From assembly GCA_013205535.1 (NCBI GenBank), contig JABMMN010000067.1:1-45476 (forward strand): a DNA stretch of 45,476 bases. The letters are read 5' to 3'. Both the position numbers and the translations under genes were made by a program. The DNA comes from Candidatus Planktophila sp. Lineage in GTDB: Bacteria; Actinomycetota; Actinomycetes; Nanopelagicales; Nanopelagicaceae. Positions 33,138-40,558 of this stretch are shown here, piece by piece (the stretch's first letter is position 1; every line of letters begins with the position of its first letter). The notes below the pieces were generated by a model. It did no database searches, had not been told where the DNA came from, and was given only the letters and a program-made list of their open reading frames with translations.

Positions 33138-33991
33138 CAGAGAGTGATCCCTGAGGTGAGATCAATTTCGCGCGAATTGCCATCGAATGGTGGAGATTTC
33201 TCACCACGCACTAACGTGTAATACTCCTGACCCCAGATCGCTAAGCCCAAGTTATCGGATAGCGCAAAGAATGGACCATCGAGAGCGATTTGGGTTTTAT
33301 GAGCCCTCATCGCCGCCATCTTGGCATCAACAAACTCATTTCCATCGATCAAAGTCGTTGCAAATGAATCATCCTTGGCAAAGGGAATATCATCTATGTC
33401 ATCACTACCAAAGAAATCAGAGCCGACTTCTTTCATAGCGGCCATACCAGCTGCGATTACTGACTTAGGCGTAGTATTCCAATAAATTTTTGGTATCTGC
33501 CATTGTGATATCTCACTTGCCCTCATCGCCACACTATGGGCTTTGATGTGATCAGGATGTCCATAACCACCAATCTCGTCATATGTGATCAGGATGTGGG
33601 GCTTGATTTCATCAATGATCTTTACAAGCAGCAGCGCTGCTTCATTAAGATCACTCTGCCAAAAAACATCGGGGCGATCATTGGTGGGAGTTCCCATCAT
33701 TCCGCTATCACGATAGTTACCCAAGAAACGATAATCACTGACTCCAAGTTCAAACATTGCATTTTTAAGCTCTAGTTCACGGTGGGTACCCAAGTCATCA
33801 TCATGTGAGCTCGCAAGGTGAGCGAGCCCTGGTACTAGAACTTCGCCTTCTTCGCCTCGCGTGCATGTTACGAGAGTGACCTTTGCGCCACGTGCGCAAT
33901 ACAGTGCCATCGTCGCACCGTTATTAATCGTCTCATCATCTGGGTGTGCATGGACTAAGAGGATTCGGTATCCGGCATAGGAATCTCTCAT
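33137..33991 (-). CDS. mshB: MshB-like deacetylase of mycothiol biosynthesis (PIG-L/LmbE family)
   Basis: A zinc-dependent deacetylase acting on N-acetylglucosaminyl-inositol, the second enzymatic stage towards mycothiol. The metal motif HPDDE follows YRILLVHA (His16, Asp18, Asp19 from this start), and GYGHPDHIKAH supplies the second histidine pair. CTRGEEGEVL is typical of MshB. The start is ambiguous. ATG 33991 gives the usual N-terminus and has TACGGT six bases upstream. ATG 34105 adds 38 residues without family similarity and has TACTTT six bases upstream. I prefer 33991 (284 residues). The mycothiol conjugate amidase Mca is a related alternative. Confidence 0.85.
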   Translation of the reverse strand: MRDSYAGYRILLVHAHPDDETINNGATMALYCARGAKVTLVTCTRGEEGEVLVPGLAHLASSHDDDLGTHRELELKNAMFELGVSDYRFLGNYRDSGMMGTPTNDRPDVFWQSDLNEAALLLVKIIDEIKPHILITYDEIGGYGHPDHIKAHSVAMRASEISQWQIPKIYWNTTPKSVIAAGMAAMKEVGSDFFGSDDIDDIPFAKDDSFATTLIDGNEFVDAKMAAMRAHKTQIALDGPFFALSDNLGLAIWGQEYYTLVRGEKSPPFDGNSREIDLTSGITL

Positions 33992-34003
33992 GAGCACACC
34001 GTA
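33992..34003 (-). promoter_or_regulatory. Leaderless -10 element (TACGGT, 6-nt gap) of mshB
   Basis: Minus-strand TACGGT lies six bases before ATG 33991. A second candidate, TACTTT at 34112-34117, lies six bases before ATG 34105 in the same frame, so two transcripts and two protein lengths are possible. Confidence 0.45.
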
Positions 34004-34129
34004 CCTGTTGGATAGATATGTTGGCTCCATAGGGACGGCGTTTAAATCACTCTGCGTCTTGCGTGAGTGGGCCCACCACCCCGCTCGCGCTATGGTGCTA
34101 AGCATTGGCGAAAAGTAGTGAAATTCCTC

Positions 34130-34142
34130 TACGATTACACCG
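34130..34142 (+). promoter_or_regulatory. Leaderless -10 element (TACGAT, 7-nt gap)
   Basis: TACGAT at 34130-34135, seven bases before ATG 34143 of the TetR gene. There is no Shine-Dalgarno. It partly faces the possible distal mshB promoter. Confidence 0.5.
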
Positions 34143-34754
34143 ATGACTACTGCAGATGCATTAAGTAAGGCACGTCTGCCTCGGGATGAGCGCAGGGCGC
34201 TGCTTCTTTCTGCGGCCCTTGAGATATTTACTGTCGCTGGCTATCACTCTGCAGCTATGGATGAGATTGCCGACCGGGCACATGTCAGTAAACCCGTCTT
34301 GTATCAACACTTCCCATCCAAACTCGAGCTCTATCTCGCAGTTCTAGATCTGCATATTGACTCACTAGTATTTGAAATTCAGAGAGCGATCGCATCAACC
34401 CCAGATAACGCCAATCGCGTTCATGCAACCGTTGACGCTTATTTTGCCTTTATTGAGAGGGAGGGTGAGGCATTTAGACTGCTATTTGAAAGTGATATGA
34501 GTGTCGAGCCATCTGTGAGAGAGCGACTCAATCGCATGACATATGACTGCGCAGCTGCAGTAAGTGCCGTCATCTCGATCGATACTGGACTTCCTCGCGA
34601 GGCTTCAATGCTGTTGGGTGTAGGAATGATTGGTTATGCCCAGGTCACGGCACGCCATTGGTTGGATCGGGACAGCACATTGACTCGTGAACAAGCAGTA
34701 GAGCTCGTATATAACCTCATGTGGAGAGGTATTTCAGGTTTCCCACGTAATTAA
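34143..34754 (+). CDS. TetR-family transcription regulator
   Basis: A 203-residue regulator. The N-terminal helix-turn-helix spans about residues 18-62, with MDEIADRAHVSKPVLYQHF as the recognition segment and SKLELYLAVLD closing it. The C-terminal ligand-binding domain is all-helical, as in the family. Together with the DUF3107 and DEAD-box genes that follow, this is a conserved actinobacterial order. The ligand and targets are not known. It could regulate the divergent mshB unit or the following genes, but no operator was recognised. Confidence 0.9.
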   Translation: MTTADALSKARLPRDERRALLLSAALEIFTVAGYHSAAMDEIADRAHVSKPVLYQHFPSKLELYLAVLDLHIDSLVFEIQRAIASTPDNANRVHATVDAYFAFIEREGEAFRLLFESDMSVEPSVRERLNRMTYDCAAAVSAVISIDTGLPREASMLLGVGMIGYAQVTARHWLDRDSTLTREQAVELVYNLMWRGISGFPRN

Positions 34755-34761
34755 AGGCCGA

Positions 34762-34773
34762 TAGACTCTGACT
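34762..34773 (+). promoter_or_regulatory. Leaderless -10 element (TAGACT, 6-nt gap)
   Basis: TAGACT at 34762-34767, six bases before ATG 34774, in the 19-base gap after the TetR stop. The DUF3107/helicase pair may thus have its own promoter. Confidence 0.55.
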
Positions 34774-35031
34774 ATGGCCACAAAGAAAAATGAAATTGCA
34801 ATAAAAACAGAGGTTCGCATCGCTGTCATACGCGTTGCCAGTGACATTGTTTTCGAGAGTGCGATGAGTGCGATTGATATCAAAAGCGCCGTTACCGAAG
34901 CCCTTGCCGGTAGTAAACCGCTCATTCTCACTGATGTACGCGGACATGAGATTATCGTCCCGGCAGACAAGATTGGATTTGTCGAAGTCGGCGAATCTGG
35001 CTCGCGTCGAGTCGGCTTCGGCGCCGCATAA
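34774..35031 (+). CDS. DUF3107-family protein
   Basis: An 85-residue soluble protein. After a 14-residue polar start, TEVRIAVIRVASDIVFES, then IKSAVTEALAGSKPLILTDVRGHEIIVPADKIGFVEVGE and the end RRVGFGAA match the actinobacterial DUF3107 family. In that family the VPADKIAYVEIG and RRVGFG elements are the conserved core. Function is unknown. The gene ends one base before the GTG of the DEAD-box helicase. Confidence 0.9.
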   Translation: MATKKNEIAIKTEVRIAVIRVASDIVFESAMSAIDIKSAVTEALAGSKPLILTDVRGHEIIVPADKIGFVEVGESGSRRVGFGAA

Positions 35032-35032
35032 C

Positions 35033-36379
35033 GTGTCACTGACATTCGCCGAACTTCCACTTCGCCCAGAGACCATCGAGGCGCTCCATGCCCATGGCTT
35101 CACCGAACCTTTTGCAATTCAAGAGATGGTTTTACCGATCGCACTCGGTGATGGAGATGTCATTGGACAGGCAAAGACCGGGACAGGTAAGACCTTAGCT
35201 TTTGGAATTCCAGTGATTGAGCGTGTCATTGCACCTAATGATCCGGAATGGGCGGAGTTTGCAACCAAAGGAGTACCTCAAGTTCTTATCGTTGTCCCTA
35301 CTCGCGAACTATGTACTCAGGTCACACGCGACATTGACGAGTTAGCAAGCAATCGTGGAATCCGCACATTGGCTGTTTATGGTGGGCGTGCATTCGAACC
35401 TCAGATAGAGGCGTTACAAGCTGGCATTGAGATCGTAGTTGGCACTCCAGGTCGCTTATTGGACCTATCTCGTCAGGGACAATTGAAGTTAAAGGAGGTC
35501 TCTCGATTAGTTTTAGATGAGGCCGATGAGATGTTGGATCTTGGTTTCCTTCCCGATGTCGAAAAAATTCTTGCAAATACCCCTAAGCGCACACAGACCA
35601 TGCTTTTCTCGGCAACGATGCCTGGAGACATCATCGCCCTTGCACGCCGTTTCATGAATCAACCGATTCATATCCGTACGCAGGATAGTGAAGATGAAGG
35701 TGCCGTTGTAACAAAGATCAAACAACATGTTCTGCGCGCCCACGCTATGGACAAGATTGAGATGCTGGCCCGAATTCTTCAAGCCGATGGACGTGGACCC
35801 ACTATCGTCTTCTGCCGGACCAAGCGAACTTGTCAAAAGACGGCCGATGACCTTATTGAGCGGGGCTTTAGAGCCGATACGATCCACGGCGATCTTGGCC
35901 AAGGTGCTCGTGAAAAAGCCCTAGGTGATTTCAAGGCCGGTAAGTCAGATGTTTTAGTGGCTACCGATGTGGCTGCACGTGGAATCGATATTGAGGGCAT
36001 CACTCACGTGATTAACTATCAATGCCCAGAGGATGAGAAGACATATGTTCATCGAATTGGTCGTACCGCGCGTGCTGGTGCTGATGGTATTGCTGTCACC
36101 TTTGTCGATTGGGACGAGCTCGCACGCTGGAAGATGATTAATCAAACCCTAGAACTGGGACTCACTGAACCTGAAGAGACATACTCATCATCACCTCATC
36201 TCTTTGAAGTTCTCAATATTCCAACTGGATCGACTGGTCGTATGGTGAAAGCAAAGCCAGTTGTGCGAGCAGAAAACAAGTCCTCTACAACAACACGAAG
36301 AGATGTTGTCTCTCATAAGGCTGCGGCTCCCAAGAAAAAAATTGAGAGAACTCGAACAAGAACTAAAAAATTCAAATAA
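35033..36379 (+). CDS. DEAD-box RNA helicase
   Basis: A 448-residue ATP-dependent RNA helicase. The motifs in order are the Q motif (GFTEPFAIQEMVLPIAL), I AKTGTGKT, Ia PTRELCTQ, Ib GTPGRLLD, II DEAD, III SAT, IV VFCRTKRTC, V VATDVAARGIDI and VI HRIGRTARAG. The C-terminus is a short Lys/Arg-rich tail of about 50 residues that may bind RNA. The start is taken as GTG 35033, just after DUF3107, because it precedes the conserved TFAELPLRPE. The open frame extends further upstream, but only across DUF3107. Likely roles are ribosome assembly or RNA decay in the cold. Confidence 0.93.
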   Translation: MSLTFAELPLRPETIEALHAHGFTEPFAIQEMVLPIALGDGDVIGQAKTGTGKTLAFGIPVIERVIAPNDPEWAEFATKGVPQVLIVVPTRELCTQVTRDIDELASNRGIRTLAVYGGRAFEPQIEALQAGIEIVVGTPGRLLDLSRQGQLKLKEVSRLVLDEADEMLDLGFLPDVEKILANTPKRTQTMLFSATMPGDIIALARRFMNQPIHIRTQDSEDEGAVVTKIKQHVLRAHAMDKIEMLARILQADGRGPTIVFCRTKRTCQKTADDLIERGFRADTIHGDLGQGAREKALGDFKAGKSDVLVATDVAARGIDIEGITHVINYQCPEDEKTYVHRIGRTARAGADGIAVTFVDWDELARWKMINQTLELGLTEPEETYSSSPHLFEVLNIPTGSTGRMVKAKPVVRAENKSSTTTRRDVVSHKAAAPKKKIERTRTRTKKFK

Positions 36380-36381
36380 AT

Positions 36382-37002
36382 CTATTCAGAGATAAAGATG
36401 CGGATCGCATTCACTAACATCTGCACTGCAATTGCTGCCAACAATAAACCTGCGATCCGAGCCACTAATGTGACTCCTGCCTGTTTAATCACCTTCAAAA
36501 TAAAGGTTGAGGCCATGAGTGCGGCGGCAATGGCTATATGAACCCCAACAACGGCTGCAACCAAGCCAATAACCCGAGCGCTCGTATCGGCGTTTTGTAC
36601 GAAAATCATCGTGGCAACAATTGCGCCAGGGCCTGCAAGTAGTGGTGTCCCAAGTGGAACCAATGCGATGTTCGAATCTGAGCCCTTATTTTTTGAGGCA
36701 CCAGAGCCACCAGTGAGCAGATCAAGTGAGATCAGGAGTAAGAGCAGAGCTCCAGCGGCTTGAAGGGCGGCCATGGAGATATTGAGATAACTCAAGATGA
36801 AGCGGCCAAATAGAGCAAAGAGTGTGATGACCAAGAAAGAGACCGCCGCAGCCTTGATTGCCAAGATACGACGCTCTCGTGGACTCTTGTCTGCTACAAG
36901 GGCTAAAAAGACAGGTGTCGCCCCTGGTGGATCCATGATGACGAACAGGGTCACAAAGGATTGAATTGCAAATGTGAGTGCGCTTATCTGAACTATCTTC
37001 AT
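36382..37002 (-). CDS. MarC-family integral membrane protein
   Basis: A 206-residue protein with six hydrophobic segments. FVTLFVIMDPPGATPVFLAL in the first helix region and LVPLGTPLLAGPGAI in the middle are MarC family hallmarks. The function of the family is unresolved, and the old multiple-antibiotic-resistance name is not supported by later work. The start is ATG 37002, which overlaps the PHP gene stop in ATGA. A longer form from upstream would lie inside the PHP gene. It is the last gene of the eamA-PHP-marC unit. Confidence 0.9.
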   Translation of the reverse strand: MKIVQISALTFAIQSFVTLFVIMDPPGATPVFLALVADKSPRERRILAIKAAAVSFLVITLFALFGRFILSYLNISMAALQAAGALLLLLISLDLLTGGSGASKNKGSDSNIALVPLGTPLLAGPGAIVATMIFVQNADTSARVIGLVAAVVGVHIAIAAALMASTFILKVIKQAGVTLVARIAGLLLAAIAVQMLVNAIRIFISE

Positions 37003-37844
37003 GTACTCACCACCCGTCGCTGATTCGCTTGTGACTCTAACTTCTCCCATTGGTCAGGAGAGGTTTGAAATTCAGCGAGAGCATTGAGTTTACCGCTGCC
37101 GTGATAGTCACTTGCACCAGTTACTACAAGCCCTAACTCTGTGGCGATATTACGCAACATCCCACGTTCATCCGGGTTCTGATCTCGATGATCAACTTCA
37201 ACTCCATTTAGACCAGCCTTTGCCAACTCCGCAAAATCAGCGGCTTTGAGGATCTTGCCTCGCAATGAGGCAAATGGGTGTGCAATAACAGAGACACCTC
37301 CAGCTTTTTTTATGATCCTAATCGCATCCAATGGAGTTGGCGCAGCATGAGAGACATAAAATTGAGAATTATTGTTGAGCATTCCTTGAAAGGCCTCATC
37401 ACGAGATTTGATTATCTTTTTATTAACGAGGGCATCGGCAAGATGTGGGCGCCCAAGAGTTGCTCCTGGAGGCCGGGCCGCCTCCACATCCTCCATAGAA
37501 ATATCAAAGCCCGCTGCCTGCATCTTTGCGATTATCTTTTGCATACGGGGCACCCTTCCATCGCGCACGGCCTCGAGCATCTCCTGCATCTCTTTATCAT
37601 TACCGTCAAAGAGCAGGCCCAGCATGTGCACACTCGTCCCATCATCGCTTAGGCAAGAGATCTCGCTACCTAATGCAAGTGAGATACTCCCCCGTGCGCT
37701 CTGCGCCGCCTCCATCCATCCCGCGGTCGTATCGTGATCAGTCAAACCAAGAAGGCTTATACCCATCGAAATCGCCTTATTTATGAGTTCACGTGGAGTA
37801 TCTGTGCCATCACTTTTATTCGTATGTGTATGTAAGTCGATCAT
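36999..37844 (-). CDS. PHP-domain phosphoesterase
   Basis: A 281-residue metal-dependent phosphoesterase of the PHP superfamily. MIDLHTHTNKSDGTDTP gives the first two metal histidines, LGLTDHDTTAGW the next cluster, IAHPFAS a third, and GASDYHGSGK the last. It resembles the stand-alone YciV/RnaAM-type enzymes that act on 3',5'-nucleotide bisphosphates or RNA 5' ends, but the exact substrate is not certain. ATG 37844 overlaps the eamA stop by four bases (ATGA). The longer open frame to its right is antisense-like sequence within eamA. Confidence 0.88.
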   Translation of the reverse strand: MIDLHTHTNKSDGTDTPRELINKAISMGISLLGLTDHDTTAGWMEAAQSARGSISLALGSEISCLSDDGTSVHMLGLLFDGNDKEMQEMLEAVRDGRVPRMQKIIAKMQAAGFDISMEDVEAARPPGATLGRPHLADALVNKKIIKSRDEAFQGMLNNNSQFYVSHAAPTPLDAIRIIKKAGGVSVIAHPFASLRGKILKAADFAELAKAGLNGVEVDHRDQNPDERGMLRNIATELGLVVTGASDYHGSGKLNALAEFQTSPDQWEKLESQANQRRVVST

Positions 37845-38764
37845 TGTGAAGTCTCTAAGGTAGCGGTTCGGGTTCGGGTGACTACTAGAACACAGCCGAT
37901 CAAAATCAATGCGATGCCAGGCAAGATTCCAAGAGGAGGTCTCTGATTGAGCCACCATAATGCAAGAAGTGAGCCGATCGGGACCTCGAAAAAAATGATG
38001 AGAGAGACTATTGCAGGTGATACACGCTTGAGTGTCGCATTCAACATTGTATGACCCAGGATTTGCGCACCAATAATGAGAGCTAACAAAATCCACCACT
38101 CACGCGCTGAGAAATCAAAGAGTGAGTAACCAGACAAAAGAGCGAACGGAAGTGCGCTCATCGCACAAACAAAATAGCAGATGGTTGTATATGTTGAGGT
38201 TTCAATCGTACGTTGTGCCCGTGCTCCAGCCATGACATAGAGGGCAGAAAGGGCTGCTGAAACCAGTGCCGCCACATCTCCTAAGAAGGCGCGCAAAGAG
38301 ATTGTTAGATCTACTCCAGAGATGAGTAAGACTCCTGCAAAACTAATGATCATTCCTAGCCATACCTTTGATGGAATATGGCCACCACTGATTTTGATGA
38401 AAAGTGCGGCAAATATTGGTTGTAGTGCGACTAAGGCTGTACCAGCGGCGACAGTTGTCCAACGCATTGCTAGAAAAAACCCAATAAAGTGAAGAGCCAG
38501 AATAACGCCAGCGATAATTGACCATTTCACACCATTGCGATTACCACTATGGCGTATTGCAAATGGCAGGCTCAATAGAGCACCACCTAAATTTCGCCAA
38601 AAGATGAGGGTAGGAATCGGCATGATGCTCATGGCAATGAGTGGACCCGATGTACCGATCCCAATCATTCCTACCCCCAGGCGTATCAGGTCAGGACGTG
38701 CAGGTATGGCCGTATGGCTATCACGAATGTGAGGTTGGCTTAAAAACTCTTCACTTGCACTCAT
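37841..38764 (-). CDS. EamA/DMT-superfamily transporter
   Basis: A 307-residue membrane protein with ten predicted helices in two EamA repeats. The first repeat includes FWRNLGGALLSLP and GTALVALQPIFAALF. The second includes GDVAALVSAALSALYVMAGARAQR and FFEVPIGSLLALWWLNQRPPLG. This is typical of drug/metabolite exporters, whose substrate cannot be read from sequence. It heads the unit with the PHP and marC genes. The ATG is 22 bases from that of the divergent MgtE-N gene, with TACCTT six bases upstream. Confidence 0.88.
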   Translation of the reverse strand: MSASEEFLSQPHIRDSHTAIPARPDLIRLGVGMIGIGTSGPLIAMSIMPIPTLIFWRNLGGALLSLPFAIRHSGNRNGVKWSIIAGVILALHFIGFFLAMRWTTVAAGTALVALQPIFAALFIKISGGHIPSKVWLGMIISFAGVLLISGVDLTISLRAFLGDVAALVSAALSALYVMAGARAQRTIETSTYTTICYFVCAMSALPFALLSGYSLFDFSAREWWILLALIIGAQILGHTMLNATLKRVSPAIVSLIIFFEVPIGSLLALWWLNQRPPLGILPGIALILIGCVLVVTRTRTATLETSQ

Positions 38765-38786
38765 GAGACAAAGGTACCCTTAGGAC
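38765..38786. promoter_or_regulatory. Overlapping divergent leaderless promoters
   Basis: The 22 bases between two divergent ATGs hold both -10 boxes: TACCCT (38775-38780, plus strand) and TACCTT (38776-38771, minus strand), each exactly six bases from its ATG. They share the bases at 38775-38776, within GGTACC. Polymerase can probably occupy only one at a time. Confidence 0.65.
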
Positions 38787-40058
38787 ATGAGCAGCAATCT
38801 CCTGAACCGAGTATTTCTCGCCCGTCTTGCAGGCACCGCGGTCTTCGACCCTAATGGTGATCCAGTAGGGAAGGTGCGAGATGCTGTTGCGACCCTTCGC
38901 ACCGATAATCTGGCACCACGAATTTTAGGTCTTGTCGTAGAAGTTCCATTACGTCGACGTGTCTTTGTTCCGATTACACGAGTCACATCGATTGAAAATG
39001 GTGCAGTGGTAATTACTGGACTTCTCAATATGCGCCGCTATGAAACAATCCCCGGAGAAGTTCTTGTCCTAAGCGATATGGTCAATCGCACAATCAAATT
39101 AATTGCATCTGATGAGACAGTGACTGTAGAAGACTTGGGTATGGAGCAGAATGAAAGCAAAGACTGGTTCATTAGTCGTGTGCATATCATGCGCCCTAGT
39201 CAGGGACTTCGACGTCGTGGAGCTACAGCAACTCTCAGCTGGGAAGAAGTAATTGGTTTTGCACATACTGAGTTGAACCAAGGCGTAACTAATCTTTTAT
39301 CTACTCTCACAAATCTTCGTGCAGCGGATTTAGCGACTGTTTTACAGGACCTTCCATCTAAACGCCGGGTAGAAATTGCTAGTGGACTTGCCGATGATCG
39401 ACTTGCCGATGTTTTAGAAGAGATGGATGAGAATGCCCGTGTCTCCCTTTTGGCCGAGTTAGAGGGTGAGAGAGCGGCCGATGTTCTCGGTGAAATGGAT
39501 CCAGATGATGCTGCAGATTTGTTACGCGAAATTGGACAAGAGCGTGCAGAGGCATTGATTGATTTGATGGAGCCAGATGATGCTCAAGATGTTTTGCGTC
39601 TGATGCACTACGAGGATTATTCAGCCGGTGGAATGATGACTACTGAGCCAATCGTTATGAGCGCTGATTACTCTGTCGCGGACGCGCTTGCCGCTGTGAG
39701 GAAAGAGGAGATCTCTCCAGCGCTGGCCTCACAGATATTTGTCACACGTGCTCCTTATGAGACTCCAACGGGGCGATTTATGGGAACCGTCCACTACCAG
39801 CGATTGTTACGTGAGCCACCTTCAACTCTTCTGGGTTCAATCCTGGATACACACTCACGAGGAGTAAACCCAGATGCATCTTTACATGAGGTTTCATCCC
39901 ACTTGGCCAGCTACAACTTGCTCTCCTTGCCCGTTCTTGATGCTAATACTCGCTTATTGGGCGCTATAACTGTCGATGATGTTCTCGATCATATGTTGCC
40001 AGATAACTGGCGACATGAGCACCGAGAAAAAACTCCCATCGCATACAAGGAGGGTTAA
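38787..40058 (+). CDS. PRC-barrel, MgtE N-terminal and CBS domain protein without channel
   Basis: A 423-residue protein with no membrane segment. Residues about 13-90 form a PRC-barrel-like domain (VFDPNGDPVGKVRDAVATL). About 170-275 is the MgtE intracellular N domain (ADLATVLQDLPSKRR, ADVLGEMDPDDAADLL, MEPDDAQDVLRLM). The rest is a CBS pair (GGMMTTEPIVM to LGAITVDDVLDHMLP). The five-helix magnesium channel of MgtE is missing, so it is likely a regulator or sensor, not a transporter. It is followed two bases later by DUF1003, a conserved pairing in Actinobacteria. Confidence 0.9.
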   Translation: MSSNLLNRVFLARLAGTAVFDPNGDPVGKVRDAVATLRTDNLAPRILGLVVEVPLRRRVFVPITRVTSIENGAVVITGLLNMRRYETIPGEVLVLSDMVNRTIKLIASDETVTVEDLGMEQNESKDWFISRVHIMRPSQGLRRRGATATLSWEEVIGFAHTELNQGVTNLLSTLTNLRAADLATVLQDLPSKRRVEIASGLADDRLADVLEEMDENARVSLLAELEGERAADVLGEMDPDDAADLLREIGQERAEALIDLMEPDDAQDVLRLMHYEDYSAGGMMTTEPIVMSADYSVADALAAVRKEEISPALASQIFVTRAPYETPTGRFMGTVHYQRLLREPPSTLLGSILDTHSRGVNPDASLHEVSSHLASYNLLSLPVLDANTRLLGAITVDDVLDHMLPDNWRHEHREKTPIAYKEG

Positions 40059-40060
40059 GG

Positions 40061-40558
40061 ATGGCACGCACCCAAGGTTTAGACACCCCTCGCGAAACTC
40101 GACGCTCACTGCGCCCTAACTATGATGCAGAGACGTTTGGCCGCTTATCTGAGCGCTTTGCACGCTTCTTAGGAACTGCTCGATTTTTAGTCTATATGAC
40201 CGTCTTTGTTTTGACGTGGGTCATCTGGAACTTCCTTGCTCCAGTGGATCTACGCTTTGATGACTTTCCATTCATATTTCTTACTCTCATTCTCTCGCTT
40301 CAAGCATCATATGCAGCGCCACTTATCTTGTTGGCACAGAATCGACAGGCCGACCGAGAGCGGATTCAGCTCAACGAAGATAGGGCGCGCAATGAGCGCA
40401 GTATCGCCGATGCAGAGTATTTGACTCGTGAAATTGCAGCTCTTCGAATCTCACTTGGAGAGGTAGCCACACGTGAATTCCTTCGTAGTGAACTCTCAGA
40501 CTTGGCTAAAGAGGTTGTGAGCGAACTACGAAGTAATTCCCAGTCGGACACCAAGTAA
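40061..40558 (+). CDS. DUF1003-family membrane protein
   Basis: A 165-residue protein with two membrane helices (about 40-60 and 70-92) and a long charged, coiled-coil-like C-terminus (about 95-160). WNFLAPVDLRFDDFPFIFLTLILSLQASYAAPLILLAQNRQ contains the DUF1003 core (FDxxPFIxLNLxLSxxAxxxAPxIxMSQNRQ pattern). Function is unknown. The order MgtE-N gene, DUF1003, mrp is common in Actinobacteria. Its 3' end overlaps the convergent mrp gene by 33 bases. The C-termini of both proteins are encoded there. Confidence 0.9.
   Translation: MARTQGLDTPRETRRSLRPNYDAETFGRLSERFARFLGTARFLVYMTVFVLTWVIWNFLAPVDLRFDDFPFIFLTLILSLQASYAAPLILLAQNRQADRERIQLNEDRARNERSIADAEYLTREIAALRISLGEVATREFLRSELSDLAKEVVSELRSNSQSDTK

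Noticed and set aside
34868-35032. Longer N-terminus of the DEAD-box helicase
   Set aside because: This stretch is the DUF3107 gene in another frame. Helicase similarity begins just after GTG 35033.
37845-38099. Longer N-terminus of the PHP phosphoesterase
   Set aside because: This stretch is the 3' part of the EamA gene read in another frame. MIDLHTHT at 37844 is the conserved start of the PHP domain.
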